Positions 1-6,950 of a stretch of DNA of 21,018 nucleotides are shown here, piece by piece. Numbering within the stretch: position 1 is the stretch's first letter; every line of letters starts with the position of its first letter. The stretch is from Actinomycetes bacterium. Lineage in GTDB: Bacteria; Actinomycetota; Actinomycetes; Actinomycetales; Cellulomonadaceae. The stretch is taken from contig JAJYTJ010000061.1 in NCBI GenBank assembly GCA_021793115.1, forward strand, positions 1-21,018, written 5' to 3'. A program made the position numbers and the translations under genes. Under the pieces are notes generated by a model that was given only the letters and a program-made list of their open reading frames with translations, was not told the origin of the DNA and made no database searches.

Positions 1-2
1 GG

Positions 3-14
3 CCTGACTTGCAC
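3..14 (+). repeat. Left terminal inverted repeat of the IS
   Basis: CCTGACTTGCAC is the exact reverse complement of 1644-1655. Allowing mismatches, about 15 of the first 17 bases agree between the two ends. The next bases inward diverge. Confidence 0.85.
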
Positions 15-85
15 AGGTTGGGGCTTCGTTGGGGTGTTGCTGCTGGTCAGAGCTTCGGGCGGGGTGATTCTGGGGCACTAATCGG

Positions 86-91
86 TAGCCT
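86..91 (+). promoter_or_regulatory. -10 element for a leaderless transposase mRNA
   Basis: TAGCCT ends six bases before the GTG at 98, so transcription would begin at or beside the start codon. No Shine-Dalgarno sequence precedes that GTG. The same geometry occurs before several other genes in this window, which supports both the start choice and the promoter call. It is inferred from spacing only. Confidence 0.5.
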
Positions 92-97
92 TGGCGG

Positions 98-1639
98 GTG
101 TCGGGGTTCATTAGAAGGGTGAAGACGGCCTCGGGTGCGACCGCGGTGCAGATCGTGGAGAAGCGTGGCGGGGTCCGTCGGATCGTGGAGCACGTGGGCT
201 CGGCGCACGACGAGGTCGAGCTCGCGGTGCTGGTCCATGTTGCCTATGAGCGGCTGCATGCCGGCCAGCAGGTCCTGGATCTGGGCCTGGACGCCATCAC
301 GGATCGCGAAGGGCCCGCGGGTGCGAGCCCGGTCGGGCAGGCGGTAGTGACCGGGACGGCCTCGCAGGTGCTGTGGCAGGTCCTGTCCGACGCCTATGCC
401 CGGCTCGGGTTCGAGGCCCTGGGTGATGAGGCGTTCGCGGCGATGGTCCTGGCCCGGTGCGTGGAGCCGGCCTCGAAGCTGGCCACGATCGAGATCCTGG
501 ACGAGCTCGGGGTGCGTGCCCCGCACCGCAACACCTTGTCGGCCTCCCTGAAGCGCGCGACCGCCCGCGACTACCGCGACACCCTGGCCAGGGTCGCCAG
601 GGCGCACTCGTTGGCCACCACCGGGACCTCGGCCGTGATCCTCTACGACGTCACGACCCTGCACTTCGAGAACGGTGACGAGGACGACCTGCGTCGGGTG
701 GGCATGTCCAAGGAGCACCGTGTGGACCCGCAGATCCAGGTCGGGCTGCTGGTCGACCCGGGTGGGTTCCCCTTAGAGATGCACGTCTTCGAGGGCAACA
801 AGGCCGAAACCACCACCTTGATCCCCGTGCTGTCCGCGTTCGCCGCCCGCCACGGTGTCACCGACCTGGTCGTGGTCGCTGATGCCGGGATGCTCTCGGC
901 GGGCAACCTGAACGCCTTGGAGGACGCCGGGTTCGGCTTCATCGTGGGCTCGAGGATCACCAAGGCCCCCTACGACCTGGCCGACCACTTCGAACGCCAC
1001 GGGAACTACTTCACCGACGCCCAAGTCCTGGAGTCGACCCGGGACATGGGCACCGGGACCAGTAAGCGGGCACGGCGGGTGGTCTACCAGTGGAAGTTCA
1101 AGCGCGAGCAGCACGACAACAGGGCCATCAACGCGATGGTCACCAAAGCGGAGAAGGTCGCCGACGGGTCCCGACAGATGCGCCGCGACCGGTTCGTCAA
1201 GGTCACCGGCGCGACCAAGGGCGTGGACTGGGCACTGGTCGAACGCGCTCGCCAGCTCGCCGGCCTGAAGGGCTACGTCACCAACCTGCCCGCCACCGTC
1301 ATGGACGGCACCGCGGTGATCGACGCCTACCACGACCTGTGGCGCGTCGAGCAGTCCTTCCGGATGACCAAGTCCGACCTGCGCGCCCGGCCCGTGTTCC
1401 ACCACAACCGCGAGGCGATCGAAGCCCACCTGACCGTCGTGTTCGCCGCCCTGGCCGTGGCCCGCCACCTCCAAGACGCCACCGGCGTCACGATCAGGAA
1501 GCTCGTGCGGACTCTGCGACCACTGCGCACCGTGACCATCGCGATCGGCGCTCACGCTCTTACCGCAGAACCCCTCATCAACGCCGAAGCCCGCGCCATC
1601 CTCGACCGCCTACCCCCGATCAACGGCCCAGGGCACTAA
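98..1639 (+). CDS. IS1634-family (IS4-like) DDE transposase
   Basis: This 513-residue protein would cut and rejoin the IS ends. The catalytic triad can be placed from motifs: D184 in LYDVTTLHFE, D262 in VVVADAGML, and E418 in YHDLWRVEQSFRMTK, the Y...W..E..F...K signature of IS4-like enzymes. The length is normal for the IS1634 group, and no frameshift or internal stop is present, so the element may be active. The start is a GTG preceded at six bases by TAGCCT, which suggests leaderless expression. The gene converges on the minus-strand restriction operon and ends next to the right terminal repeat. The broad DDE assignment is secure; the precise subgroup is less so. Confidence 0.93.
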   Translation: MSGFIRRVKTASGATAVQIVEKRGGVRRIVEHVGSAHDEVELAVLVHVAYERLHAGQQVLDLGLDAITDREGPAGASPVGQAVVTGTASQVLWQVLSDAYARLGFEALGDEAFAAMVLARCVEPASKLATIEILDELGVRAPHRNTLSASLKRATARDYRDTLARVARAHSLATTGTSAVILYDVTTLHFENGDEDDLRRVGMSKEHRVDPQIQVGLLVDPGGFPLEMHVFEGNKAETTTLIPVLSAFAARHGVTDLVVVADAGMLSAGNLNALEDAGFGFIVGSRITKAPYDLADHFERHGNYFTDAQVLESTRDMGTGTSKRARRVVYQWKFKREQHDNRAINAMVTKAEKVADGSRQMRRDRFVKVTGATKGVDWALVERARQLAGLKGYVTNLPATVMDGTAVIDAYHDLWRVEQSFRMTKSDLRARPVFHHNREAIEAHLTVVFAALAVARHLQDATGVTIRKLVRTLRPLRTVTIAIGAHALTAEPLINAEARAILDRLPPINGPGH

Positions 1640-1643
1640 GCCC

Positions 1644-1655
1644 GTGCAAGTCAGG
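1644..1655 (-). repeat. Right terminal inverted repeat of the IS
   Basis: GTGCAAGTCAGG is the exact complement of the left end. Read on the minus strand, its outer bases supply the TGA that now ends the interrupted lipoprotein frame. Confidence 0.85.
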
Positions 1656-1812
1656 TCACGCTGGTGATGGGGCTCGGCATCGCGCCGGTCCTCGGTGCGG
1701 CTGCCGAGAATCCGTTGGGCTCCGACGCGAAGCTGGGCGCGCACCCGGCCAGGAGGAGGCTGACGGCGGACAGTGCGACGACTGCGCGCCCGCTCCGACC
1801 TGGTCCAGCCAT
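1651..1812 (-). pseudogene. Lipoprotein gene truncated by the IS
   Basis: The frame begins MAGPGRSGRAVVALSAVS and continues into the lipobox LLLAGC, with Cys24 as the expected lipidation and signal peptidase II site. About 27 further residues follow, ending MPSPITSVT. The stop TGA lies within the terminal repeat of the IS, so the rest of the gene was displaced beyond the left edge of the window or lost. The ATG at 1812 is preferred over an upstream GTG at 1866 because TACCAT sits exactly six bases before it, the leaderless layout seen elsewhere here, and because the longer version would place a terminator-like hairpin in the coding region. The function of the original lipoprotein cannot be told from this fragment. 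Confidence 0.75.
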
Positions 1813-1818
1813 GCGAGG

Positions 1819-1824
1819 ATGGTA
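1819..1824 (-). promoter_or_regulatory. -10 element of the truncated lipoprotein gene
   Basis: TACCAT on the minus strand, six bases before the ATG at 1812, predicts transcription starting at the A of the start codon. The promoter appears intact although its gene is broken, so a short transcript reading into the IS is expected. Confidence 0.45.
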
Positions 1825-1850
1825 AGTCGGCCCGCTGAGCGCGCCGCACC

Positions 1851-1875
1851 GCCCAGGCGACGCCACGTCGCGGGC
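1851..1875 (-). terminator. Hairpin after hsdM
   Basis: GCGACG and CGTCGC pair around a three-base loop (1857-1871). GCCC and GGGC extend the stem on the outside with a two-base bulge, ten base pairs in total. It begins seven bases after the hsdM stop. There is no T-run, as is common for high-GC actinobacterial terminators, so this is a plausible operon end, not a proven one. Confidence 0.45.
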
Positions 1876-1881
1876 TATCCG

Positions 1882-3366
1882 TCAGATGGTGGGATCCGCT
1901 CCGAGTTCGAGTGCGGCCGCCACTGCCTCGAACTCCGCCAGGGCGGCGGTGAGGTCTTCGACGATCTCGCGGGCGATGACCTCGGGGGCAGGCAAGCTGT
2001 CGAGGTCCTCGAGCGACTCGTCGCGCAACCAGGTGATGTCGAGGTTGGCCTTGTCGCGCGCGACGAGCTCGTCGTACGAGAAGGAGTGGAACCGCTCGGT
2101 CTCGGCGCGCTCCGACCGCGGCCGGTCGGGTGCGTAGCGGGCGACGAAGTCGTCGAGCGCAGCCCGGGTCAGGGGACTCTGCTTGAGCGTGAAGTGCTGG
2201 TTGGTGCGCAGGTCGTAGACCCAGAGCTTGTCGGTCCAGGGGTGCTCGGCCGCGGGCTTCTTGTCGAAGAACAGCACGTTCGCCTTGACGCCCTGGGCGT
2301 AGAAGATCCCGGTGGGCAGTCGGAGCATGGTGTGCAGGTCGAAGTCCCGCAGCAGCCGGCGGCGCAGCGTCTCGCCCGCACCGCCCTCGAACAGCACGTT
2401 GTCCGGCAGCACCACGGCGGCCCGGCCGTTGATGTCGAGGATCGTCATGATGTGCTGCAGGAAGTTCAGCTGCTTGTTGCTCGTCGTGACGACGAAGTCC
2501 TGGCGCTCGATCTCCAGGTCCTCGCGGGCCTCGCGCCCGTCGGCACCGACCATCGTCAGCGACGACTTGCGGCCGAACGGCGGGTTGGACAGCACCACCG
2601 ACCAGCGCCGCCCGGGGTCGGCGATGAGCGAGTCCTTGACCTCGATCAACGAGTCCCCGTTGGCGCGGCCGATGCCGTGCAGCAGCAGGTTCATCGCCGC
2701 CAGCCGCGCGGTGCCGTCGACGAGCTCGACGCCGTGGACGAACCCGTCGCGCAGGTGCGCCCGCTGGGTGGGGTCCAGGTGCTCGGCGTCCGACGAGGCG
2801 TACTCGTGCGCCGCGAGCAGAAACCCGCCGGTGCCGGCGGCGGGGTCGGTCACCGTGTCGGCGACCGTCGGTCGTACGCAGTCGACCATCGCCCGGATGA
2901 GCGGTCGGGGCGTGAAGTACTGGCCGGCGCCGGACTTGATGTCCTCGGCGCCCTTGCTCAGCAGCGACTCGTAGGCGTCGCCCTTGATGTCGACGTCGGC
3001 GGCCGACCACTGCTCGGCGTCGATGAGGTCGTGGATCAGCCGCTTGAGCTTGGCGGGGTCCTGGATCCGGTTCTGCGCCTTGCGGAAGATCGTGCCCAGC
3101 GTCCCCGGCTCCCGGGCGAGCCCCAGCAGGATGCGCGTGTACTCGGCCTCCAGCCGCACGCCGTCGGTGTCCAGCAGGCGTTGCCAGGACAGGTCGTCCG
3201 GGACGATCTTCTCCGGCTTGAGGGGCCGACGAGCCCGCTCGTCGGCCATCTTCAGGAACAGCAGGTAGGTCAGCTGCTCCGTGTACTCGAGGGTCCCGAC
3301 CCCGTCGTCGCGCAGCACGTTGCAGTACGACCAGAGCTTGTCCACCAGACGACGAGCGTCAGCCAC
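1882..3366 (-). CDS. hsdM: Type I restriction-modification methyltransferase subunit HsdM
   Basis: This is the modification subunit: with HsdS it methylates adenine N6 at the recognition site using S-adenosylmethionine, and HsdR joins to make the nuclease. The 494 residues have an N-terminal HsdM helical domain (about 1-130), the conserved SGAGQYFTPRPL (145-156), the SAM-binding motif DPAAGTGGFLLA from D174, and the catalytic NPPF at 261-264. Length and motifs are normal and intact. The GTG start at 3366 has AGAAGG four bases upstream. The gene is last in the operon, 64 bp after the PIN gene and about 2.3 kb from hsdS; usually hsdM and hsdS are adjacent. A terminator-like hairpin follows. Confidence 0.96.
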   Translation of the reverse strand: MADARRLVDKLWSYCNVLRDDGVGTLEYTEQLTYLLFLKMADERARRPLKPEKIVPDDLSWQRLLDTDGVRLEAEYTRILLGLAREPGTLGTIFRKAQNRIQDPAKLKRLIHDLIDAEQWSAADVDIKGDAYESLLSKGAEDIKSGAGQYFTPRPLIRAMVDCVRPTVADTVTDPAAGTGGFLLAAHEYASSDAEHLDPTQRAHLRDGFVHGVELVDGTARLAAMNLLLHGIGRANGDSLIEVKDSLIADPGRRWSVVLSNPPFGRKSSLTMVGADGREAREDLEIERQDFVVTTSNKQLNFLQHIMTILDINGRAAVVLPDNVLFEGGAGETLRRRLLRDFDLHTMLRLPTGIFYAQGVKANVLFFDKKPAAEHPWTDKLWVYDLRTNQHFTLKQSPLTRAALDDFVARYAPDRPRSERAETERFHSFSYDELVARDKANLDITWLRDESLEDLDSLPAPEVIAREIVEDLTAALAEFEAVAAALELGADPTI

Positions 3367-3370
3367 GATG

Positions 3371-3376
3371 CCTTCT
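3371..3376 (-). promoter_or_regulatory. Ribosome binding site of hsdM
   Basis: AGAAGG lies four bases before the GTG at 3366. It gives hsdM its own translation initiation instead of coupling to the PIN gene, unlike the overlapping genes upstream. Confidence 0.55.
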
Positions 3377-3430
3377 CTCCCGGGGAATGCTCACGGATTC
3401 ATCCTGCCGCAGCGTGGCATCGGTCCCAGA

Positions 3431-3862
3431 TCAGTTGAGCAGCCGCAGACCGGGCGCGTCTCTGTAGATGCCGTCGTTGGCGAGCAGCGGCGCGCCGATG
3501 GCGATTGCCGTGGCCGCGACCCACCGGTCGCCGGTGTGCTTTCCGTCGTGCAAGCCCGTGCCCCGACGGATGCACTCGGCAGTGAGGGCGGCGTACGCGC
3601 GCACGACTTCCTCGGTGACGGGCACCGTGCGGGTGCTGTCGAGCTGCGTCTCGATGGCGGCGGCTCGGCTGGGCCCGAGTTCCCCTTTCGCGAGCCAGGT
3701 CAGCACTTCGGCGCGCGTCTGAGTGGCGATCACGACCTCGCGACCTATCAGCGCTGCTCGCCATTCGTCGGTTCTGGCGTGAGCGCGGGTCTTCCGCCCG
3801 AACAGCCAACTCCACACGTCCGTATCGACGACGACCCAGGGTTGGTCGGGCACCGGTGTCAC
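3431..3862 (-). CDS. PIN-domain nuclease (VapC-like toxin candidate)
   Basis: The 143-residue protein has the layout of a PIN ribonuclease. The beta-strand VVVDTDVWSW carries D13 and D15, AEVLTW carries E52, and the C-terminal helix and strand TGDRWVAATAIA...LLAND carry D112 and D130, so the acidic metal-binding site looks complete. VapC-type members cut RNA, often tRNA, when free of an antitoxin. The GTG at 3862 is chosen because it overlaps the stop of the upstream gene as GTGA; the frame is open 41 codons further but only inside that gene. The partner is a 285-residue protein, much larger than the 60-90 residues of ordinary VapB. The fold is well supported by eye; the toxin role is inference. 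It could instead be an accessory nuclease of the restriction system. Confidence 0.82.
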   Translation of the reverse strand: MTPVPDQPWVVVDTDVWSWLFGRKTRAHARTDEWRAALIGREVVIATQTRAEVLTWLAKGELGPSRAAAIETQLDSTRTVPVTEEVVRAYAALTAECIRRGTGLHDGKHTGDRWVAATAIAIGAPLLANDGIYRDAPGLRLLN

Positions 3863-4716
3863 TCGCCCCCGATCGCAGCCATGAACGAGTTCCACTCCTC
3901 GTCGGTGAACTCGATACCGCCGTCGGGGTCCGGTCCGGGGACGTCCGCGGTTCGCCACGATTCGTCGTGGACCCGCCTGGTCCACTCGGCCGGAACGTGT
4001 GCGACAGCGATCGATGACACGCGGAGTGCCGAGAGACGCCCTCTGGCATCACGCACCGGAAGGCCCACCGCGTTCGCTCGGCGATCGAGCAGCTCACGAG
4101 CCACGTCAGCGTCGTCGATCCCTTCCAGGGGGATCCGGTTGCCGACGTCGTCGTGGAGCCGGAACTTATGGGTCGCGAGATCGACCGCCTTCACGACTCC
4201 GCTGAGCGTGATCTCCTGGTCGTCGGCCACCTTTGCTGGGACGGCCCAGACCTTGCGGTCCCGTTCCGATGGGCGGAACGTCACCTGGGCATTGTCCTGG
4301 CGGCGGAACTCCACCTGACCGGCTGCGTGATTCATCGCATCGAGCAACGCCACCACCGTCTCCCGCACGGCGATCGGTGTGTCTGTACGCGGCGAGTCGT
4401 GTGCGATGGCCGCGATCGTCTCCCAGAACCGATCATCGAACTCCTGCTCAAGTGGAGTGGAGAAGTCGAGGACTGCGCTCGGTCCGCGGGAGATCTCCAG
4501 CACCGTGCTGCCACGGGAGATTCCCGAGAGCCGAAGGACGACCGCCTCTTCGACGTCAGAGGTCGAACGCCCCCGCCGGTCGATGCCGGCAACCCAGCGG
4601 CCGACGCGCGTTGCGAGCTCCTGCAGCCTTCCGCTCAGGTCGGCCAGGTCGCGAAGGTCGATCTCGCCCGCTGGCATGGCCGAGTCCAGAAGCCTCAGCT
4701 CAAACTGTCCGTCCAT
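3859..4716 (-). CDS. Unknown protein paired with the PIN gene; candidate antitoxin
   Basis: I do not recognise a named family. The 285 residues start MDGQFELRLLD, followed by a helical stretch (EIDLRDLADLSGRLQELATR), mixed alpha/beta sequence, a central part with VTFRPSERDRKVWAVPAKV then EITLSGVVKAVDLATHKF that could be a small beta-barrel, and an acidic tail ending FTDEEWNSFMAAIGGE. No transmembrane segment or enzyme motif stands out. The stop overlaps the PIN start by four bases, so the two are made together. The acidic EEW..F tail would suit binding to a basic toxin groove, but that is conjecture. The ATG at 4716 is preferred over a TTG at 4743 because GGGGGTGAG lies just upstream. It sits 96 bp after the GIY-YIG gene, in a gap containing a perfect palindrome. 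Confidence 0.7.
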   Translation of the reverse strand: MDGQFELRLLDSAMPAGEIDLRDLADLSGRLQELATRVGRWVAGIDRRGRSTSDVEEAVVLRLSGISRGSTVLEISRGPSAVLDFSTPLEQEFDDRFWETIAAIAHDSPRTDTPIAVRETVVALLDAMNHAAGQVEFRRQDNAQVTFRPSERDRKVWAVPAKVADDQEITLSGVVKAVDLATHKFRLHDDVGNRIPLEGIDDADVARELLDRRANAVGLPVRDARGRLSALRVSSIAVAHVPAEWTRRVHDESWRTADVPGPDPDGGIEFTDEEWNSFMAAIGGE

Positions 4717-4720
4717 GGCC

Positions 4721-4730
4721 CTCACCCCCA
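4721..4730 (-). promoter_or_regulatory. Ribosome binding site deciding the start at 4716
   Basis: TGGGGGTGAG on the minus strand ends four bases before the ATG at 4716. No such sequence precedes the alternative TTG at 4743. Confidence 0.45.
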
Positions 4731-4775
4731 CGGATGTCGTCAACGTCGAGCGCCTCTGGGATTGTGCCGCATCGC

Positions 4776-4787
4776 ACCGACGTCGGT
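4776..4787. promoter_or_regulatory. Perfect 12-bp palindrome, possible operator
   Basis: ACCGACGTCGGT is identical on both strands and lies in the only sizeable gap between hsdS and the PIN gene, 59 bp before the start of the unknown partner gene. Autorepression through a palindrome is typical of toxin-antitoxin pairs. No convincing -10 was found beside it, so operator function is a hypothesis. Confidence 0.35.
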
Positions 4788-4812
4788 CCGTCGAAATGCA
4801 GCACCGACACGG

Positions 4813-5712
4813 TCATTCGACGCCCCGGCTCTCCCACTGCCCGAACGTGCCCTCGACGGACACCCACGCCTCGCGACCGTTGCACGAACGGCCTGTGACG
4901 ATCGCCCCGGCTGTCGATGGCGAGGAGAAGACGATGTCCCGCTCGACGTGGCCGACGCCATCCGTCACGACGATCGAGTCGTCGGCGACCAGCTTGGAGT
5001 GCAGCGCTCGATAGGCGGCGTACGACTTGGCAGTGCTCTCGCTGTAGCGGGTGCTCTCACGGACGGTGGCGGCCACCGTCGAGCCGGCGAGCAGCGTGAA
5101 CTCGCCGTCGATCTGCTGCGCCGTCGCCTCGATGCCGTGACGCGGCAGTGACAGCCGAAAGATCGGTGAAGTCTGGTCCGGGCCATTCGTCGCCCCGGGG
5201 ACGGAATCGCGGACGCGGATCGCGTTGACACCGAGGACCGGCAGGACGATCTGGAGCTGGCCGACGAAGTACTCCATGTCCGACCGGTCGGCCTCGGGCA
5301 GTGGCGGCACCGGCGGCACCGTTCCGTTCTCGAGAGCGACGCGACCCGCCTCCTTGGCCAGCGAGATCAGGCGCGCCTCGAGATACCTCCCGTGCGACTT
5401 CGTGAGGTTCTCGTCCTTCGAGGTCACGACGACGACGCGGTCCCAGAACTCCTTCTCCCGGTGGTGCGACCGCAGCCGGTCCGCGACCACATCGGCCTCG
5501 CCGATGTAGCACCGGACGCCACCCACCTCGCCGGTGGCGTCGCCGAGCAGCAGGTAGACACCGGTGCGCCCGACTTCCGGTCGCTTGAGCAGGTCCCCGA
5601 GGTCGGATCGCCGGGCGCTGCAGACGTGACCGGTCCAGTTGGTGATCTCCGCCGTCGTCACCCCGCCCGGGGTGCCGTCGACAAGGAACAGCTTGATCTG
5701 CTTCCCGCTCAC
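4813..5712 (-). CDS. GIY-YIG nuclease-family protein with C-terminal DUF4357
   Basis: The 299-residue protein has GVYLLLG at 51-57 and CYIGEA at 68-73, the GIY and YIG halves. They are followed by R79 in ADRLRSHH and E112 in RYLEARLI, the usual catalytic Arg and Glu positions, and by a middle region of unknown fold. The last 60 residues (FSSPSTAGAIVTG...NGREAW) match the DUF4357 pattern of an F-S-S-A-A-like turn, then NG and W. Such proteins are nuclease-like and are seen near type I restriction genes, but no biochemical role is established to my knowledge. The GTG start overlaps the hsdS stop as GTGA (5709-5712), so translation is probably coupled to hsdS. It may be an accessory nuclease or a regulator of the restriction complex. 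Confidence 0.86.
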   Translation of the reverse strand: MSGKQIKLFLVDGTPGGVTTAEITNWTGHVCSARRSDLGDLLKRPEVGRTGVYLLLGDATGEVGGVRCYIGEADVVADRLRSHHREKEFWDRVVVVTSKDENLTKSHGRYLEARLISLAKEAGRVALENGTVPPVPPLPEADRSDMEYFVGQLQIVLPVLGVNAIRVRDSVPGATNGPDQTSPIFRLSLPRHGIEATAQQIDGEFTLLAGSTVAATVRESTRYSESTAKSYAAYRALHSKLVADDSIVVTDGVGHVERDIVFSSPSTAGAIVTGRSCNGREAWVSVEGTFGQWESRGVE

Positions 5713-6950
5713 GAGACGAGCTCCTCTGCCCGGTCCAGATCGGAGTCGCGGCCGGTCAACCGGCCGGAGAAGGCAGCCGCAAGCAGCGCCCGACGAAGGG
5801 ACGACGAACGAGTGTGCGCGGCCCGGATGCTCGCATGCAGCGCACCAAACGAGTCCTCGAGGGACTCGGTTTGCCGAACGATGTCGTCCTGGACACCCAG
5901 GGCGGGTACAGGAATGGAGATCAGCCGGAGCTTTTCCTGCGGTAGGTGTTTGATGGTCGTTCCGGTGAACAGGCGGCTCGCACGTCCGCTACGGATCACC
6001 TGTCCAAGCATCAGTGCGACGTAATGCGGGTTCGCGGTGTCACGCGGGAAACGGACTCTGTGCAACGCCTTCTGGAACGTCATGATGCTGGCCGAACCGG
6101 GCCATACGGCGCAACGCCCGGGTTCTCCGCCTTCGCAGACGAGGAGGTCGCCGGGGCAAAGCTCGAGCCGTGACCGCTCGGTGTCGGTCAGCGGAACGCT
6201 CCGGACATCCGACAGGTCGAACTCCCCCCATCGCACGTTGATATTCCGAAGGTATGGCGTCGGTTCCCCCGTCGCACGCTTGGCATCGAGCATCTTCCCG
6301 AGGTCGCTCCGGCCGAGATCGCCGAGGGGCACCGCCGCAACGCCAGCGGCCGATTGCTCGGTGGCGAGCTTCGTCAGTGATGCCAGCCGCAGCGACGCGA
6401 TGCGGCTGGTCTGCAGTGTCAGAAGTCCGTCAGCGGCGTCGAGGCGGGAGAGGTGGTCTTCGAGGATCTCGACGATCCGTCGCTGCTCCTCCCTTGGGGG
6501 TATTGGAAGACGAACCGCCCCCAGCTTGGAGCCGTTGATGTTCGGAATCGCGATGCCATCGGTGACGTTGCTGATTTGTCGCCAGTAGCCTGGGCTCTGG
6601 AGGTACAGCTTCAGGTAATCGCCGATCACGGCGTCGTGGGGCCGCATCCGCATCAAATACGACGCGAATACCGCCTCGGGCGGTTGCCGGACGAGCGCGC
6701 TCACACCAACTGATCCAGCGCGACTGACTACGATGTCGCCGTCGCGAAGCAGATATCGGTCTGGATCGTTTGGATTTGCGGTGCACCGCGGAACGGACGT
6801 CCAGTCGATTGGCCCGTGCGTTATGTCCGTGGTTCGCAACAGAGGTAACCCGGAAACGCCGACCTTCGCAGCCGAGGTCCAACCATATTGTGGCTTGCTT
6901 GCCACTTCATCCAAGCGGTGCCATTCCCACCCAGTCGGCAACTCGTTCAT
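5709..6950 (-). CDS. hsdS: Type I restriction-modification specificity subunit HsdS
   Basis: This subunit recognises the split DNA target and holds HsdM and HsdR. The 413 residues show the two-part design. First comes an N-terminal target recognition domain beginning LPTGWEWHRLDEVAS (about 1-150), then the central conserved PIPPREEQRRIVEILEDHL and coiled-coil spacer (149-200). A second recognition domain (VPLGDLGRSDLGKML onward, about 205-370) follows, then a second helical region ending RRALLAAAFSGRL. Both halves are full length. The ATG overlaps the hsdR stop by four bases. The first recognition domain is coded by visibly AT-richer sequence with rarer codons (for example ATA, TTT, AAT) than its neighbours, as expected if recognition domains are exchanged between strains. 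The recognised sequence cannot be predicted by reading. Confidence 0.95.
   Translation of the reverse strand: MNELPTGWEWHRLDEVASKPQYGWTSAAKVGVSGLPLLRTTDITHGPIDWTSVPRCTANPNDPDRYLLRDGDIVVSRAGSVGVSALVRQPPEAVFASYLMRMRPHDAVIGDYLKLYLQSPGYWRQISNVTDGIAIPNINGSKLGAVRLPIPPREEQRRIVEILEDHLSRLDAADGLLTLQTSRIASLRLASLTKLATEQSAAGVAAVPLGDLGRSDLGKMLDAKRATGEPTPYLRNINVRWGEFDLSDVRSVPLTDTERSRLELCPGDLLVCEGGEPGRCAVWPGSASIMTFQKALHRVRFPRDTANPHYVALMLGQVIRSGRASRLFTGTTIKHLPQEKLRLISIPVPALGVQDDIVRQTESLEDSFGALHASIRAAHTRSSSLRRALLAAAFSGRLTGRDSDLDRAEELVS

Larger units (their letters stand above)
3..1655 (+). mobile_element. Insertion sequence, IS1634/IS4-like, apparently complete
   Basis: One DDE transposase gene lies between 12-bp perfect terminal inverted repeats (CCTGACTTGCAC at the left, its complement at the right), giving an element of about 1.65 kb, a normal size for the IS1634 group. 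The right end lies inside a lipoprotein reading frame, which fixes the boundary near 1655. Only two bases precede the left repeat, so a target-site duplication cannot be checked. The transposase stop codon falls only five bases before the right repeat, leaving no room for passenger genes. The family is inferred from the transposase motifs; the exact IS name is not recognised. Confidence 0.88.

Noticed and set aside
73..1639. Direct repeat GGGCACTAA at 73-81 and 1631-1639 as an IS boundary
   Set aside because: It is inside both terminal repeats and at unequal distances from the ends; a 9-base match over this length is expected by chance.
1090..3438. Long plus-strand frame of 782 codons
   Set aside because: It runs opposite the transposase and hsdM in another frame, is Arg/Pro-rich or low in complexity, and shows no domain; it is a shadow of high-GC coding.
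3863..3985. Longer N-terminus for the PIN protein
   Set aside because: The extra 41 residues lie within the partner gene, are Arg-rich and precede the first strand of the PIN fold; the GTGA overlap gives a natural start.
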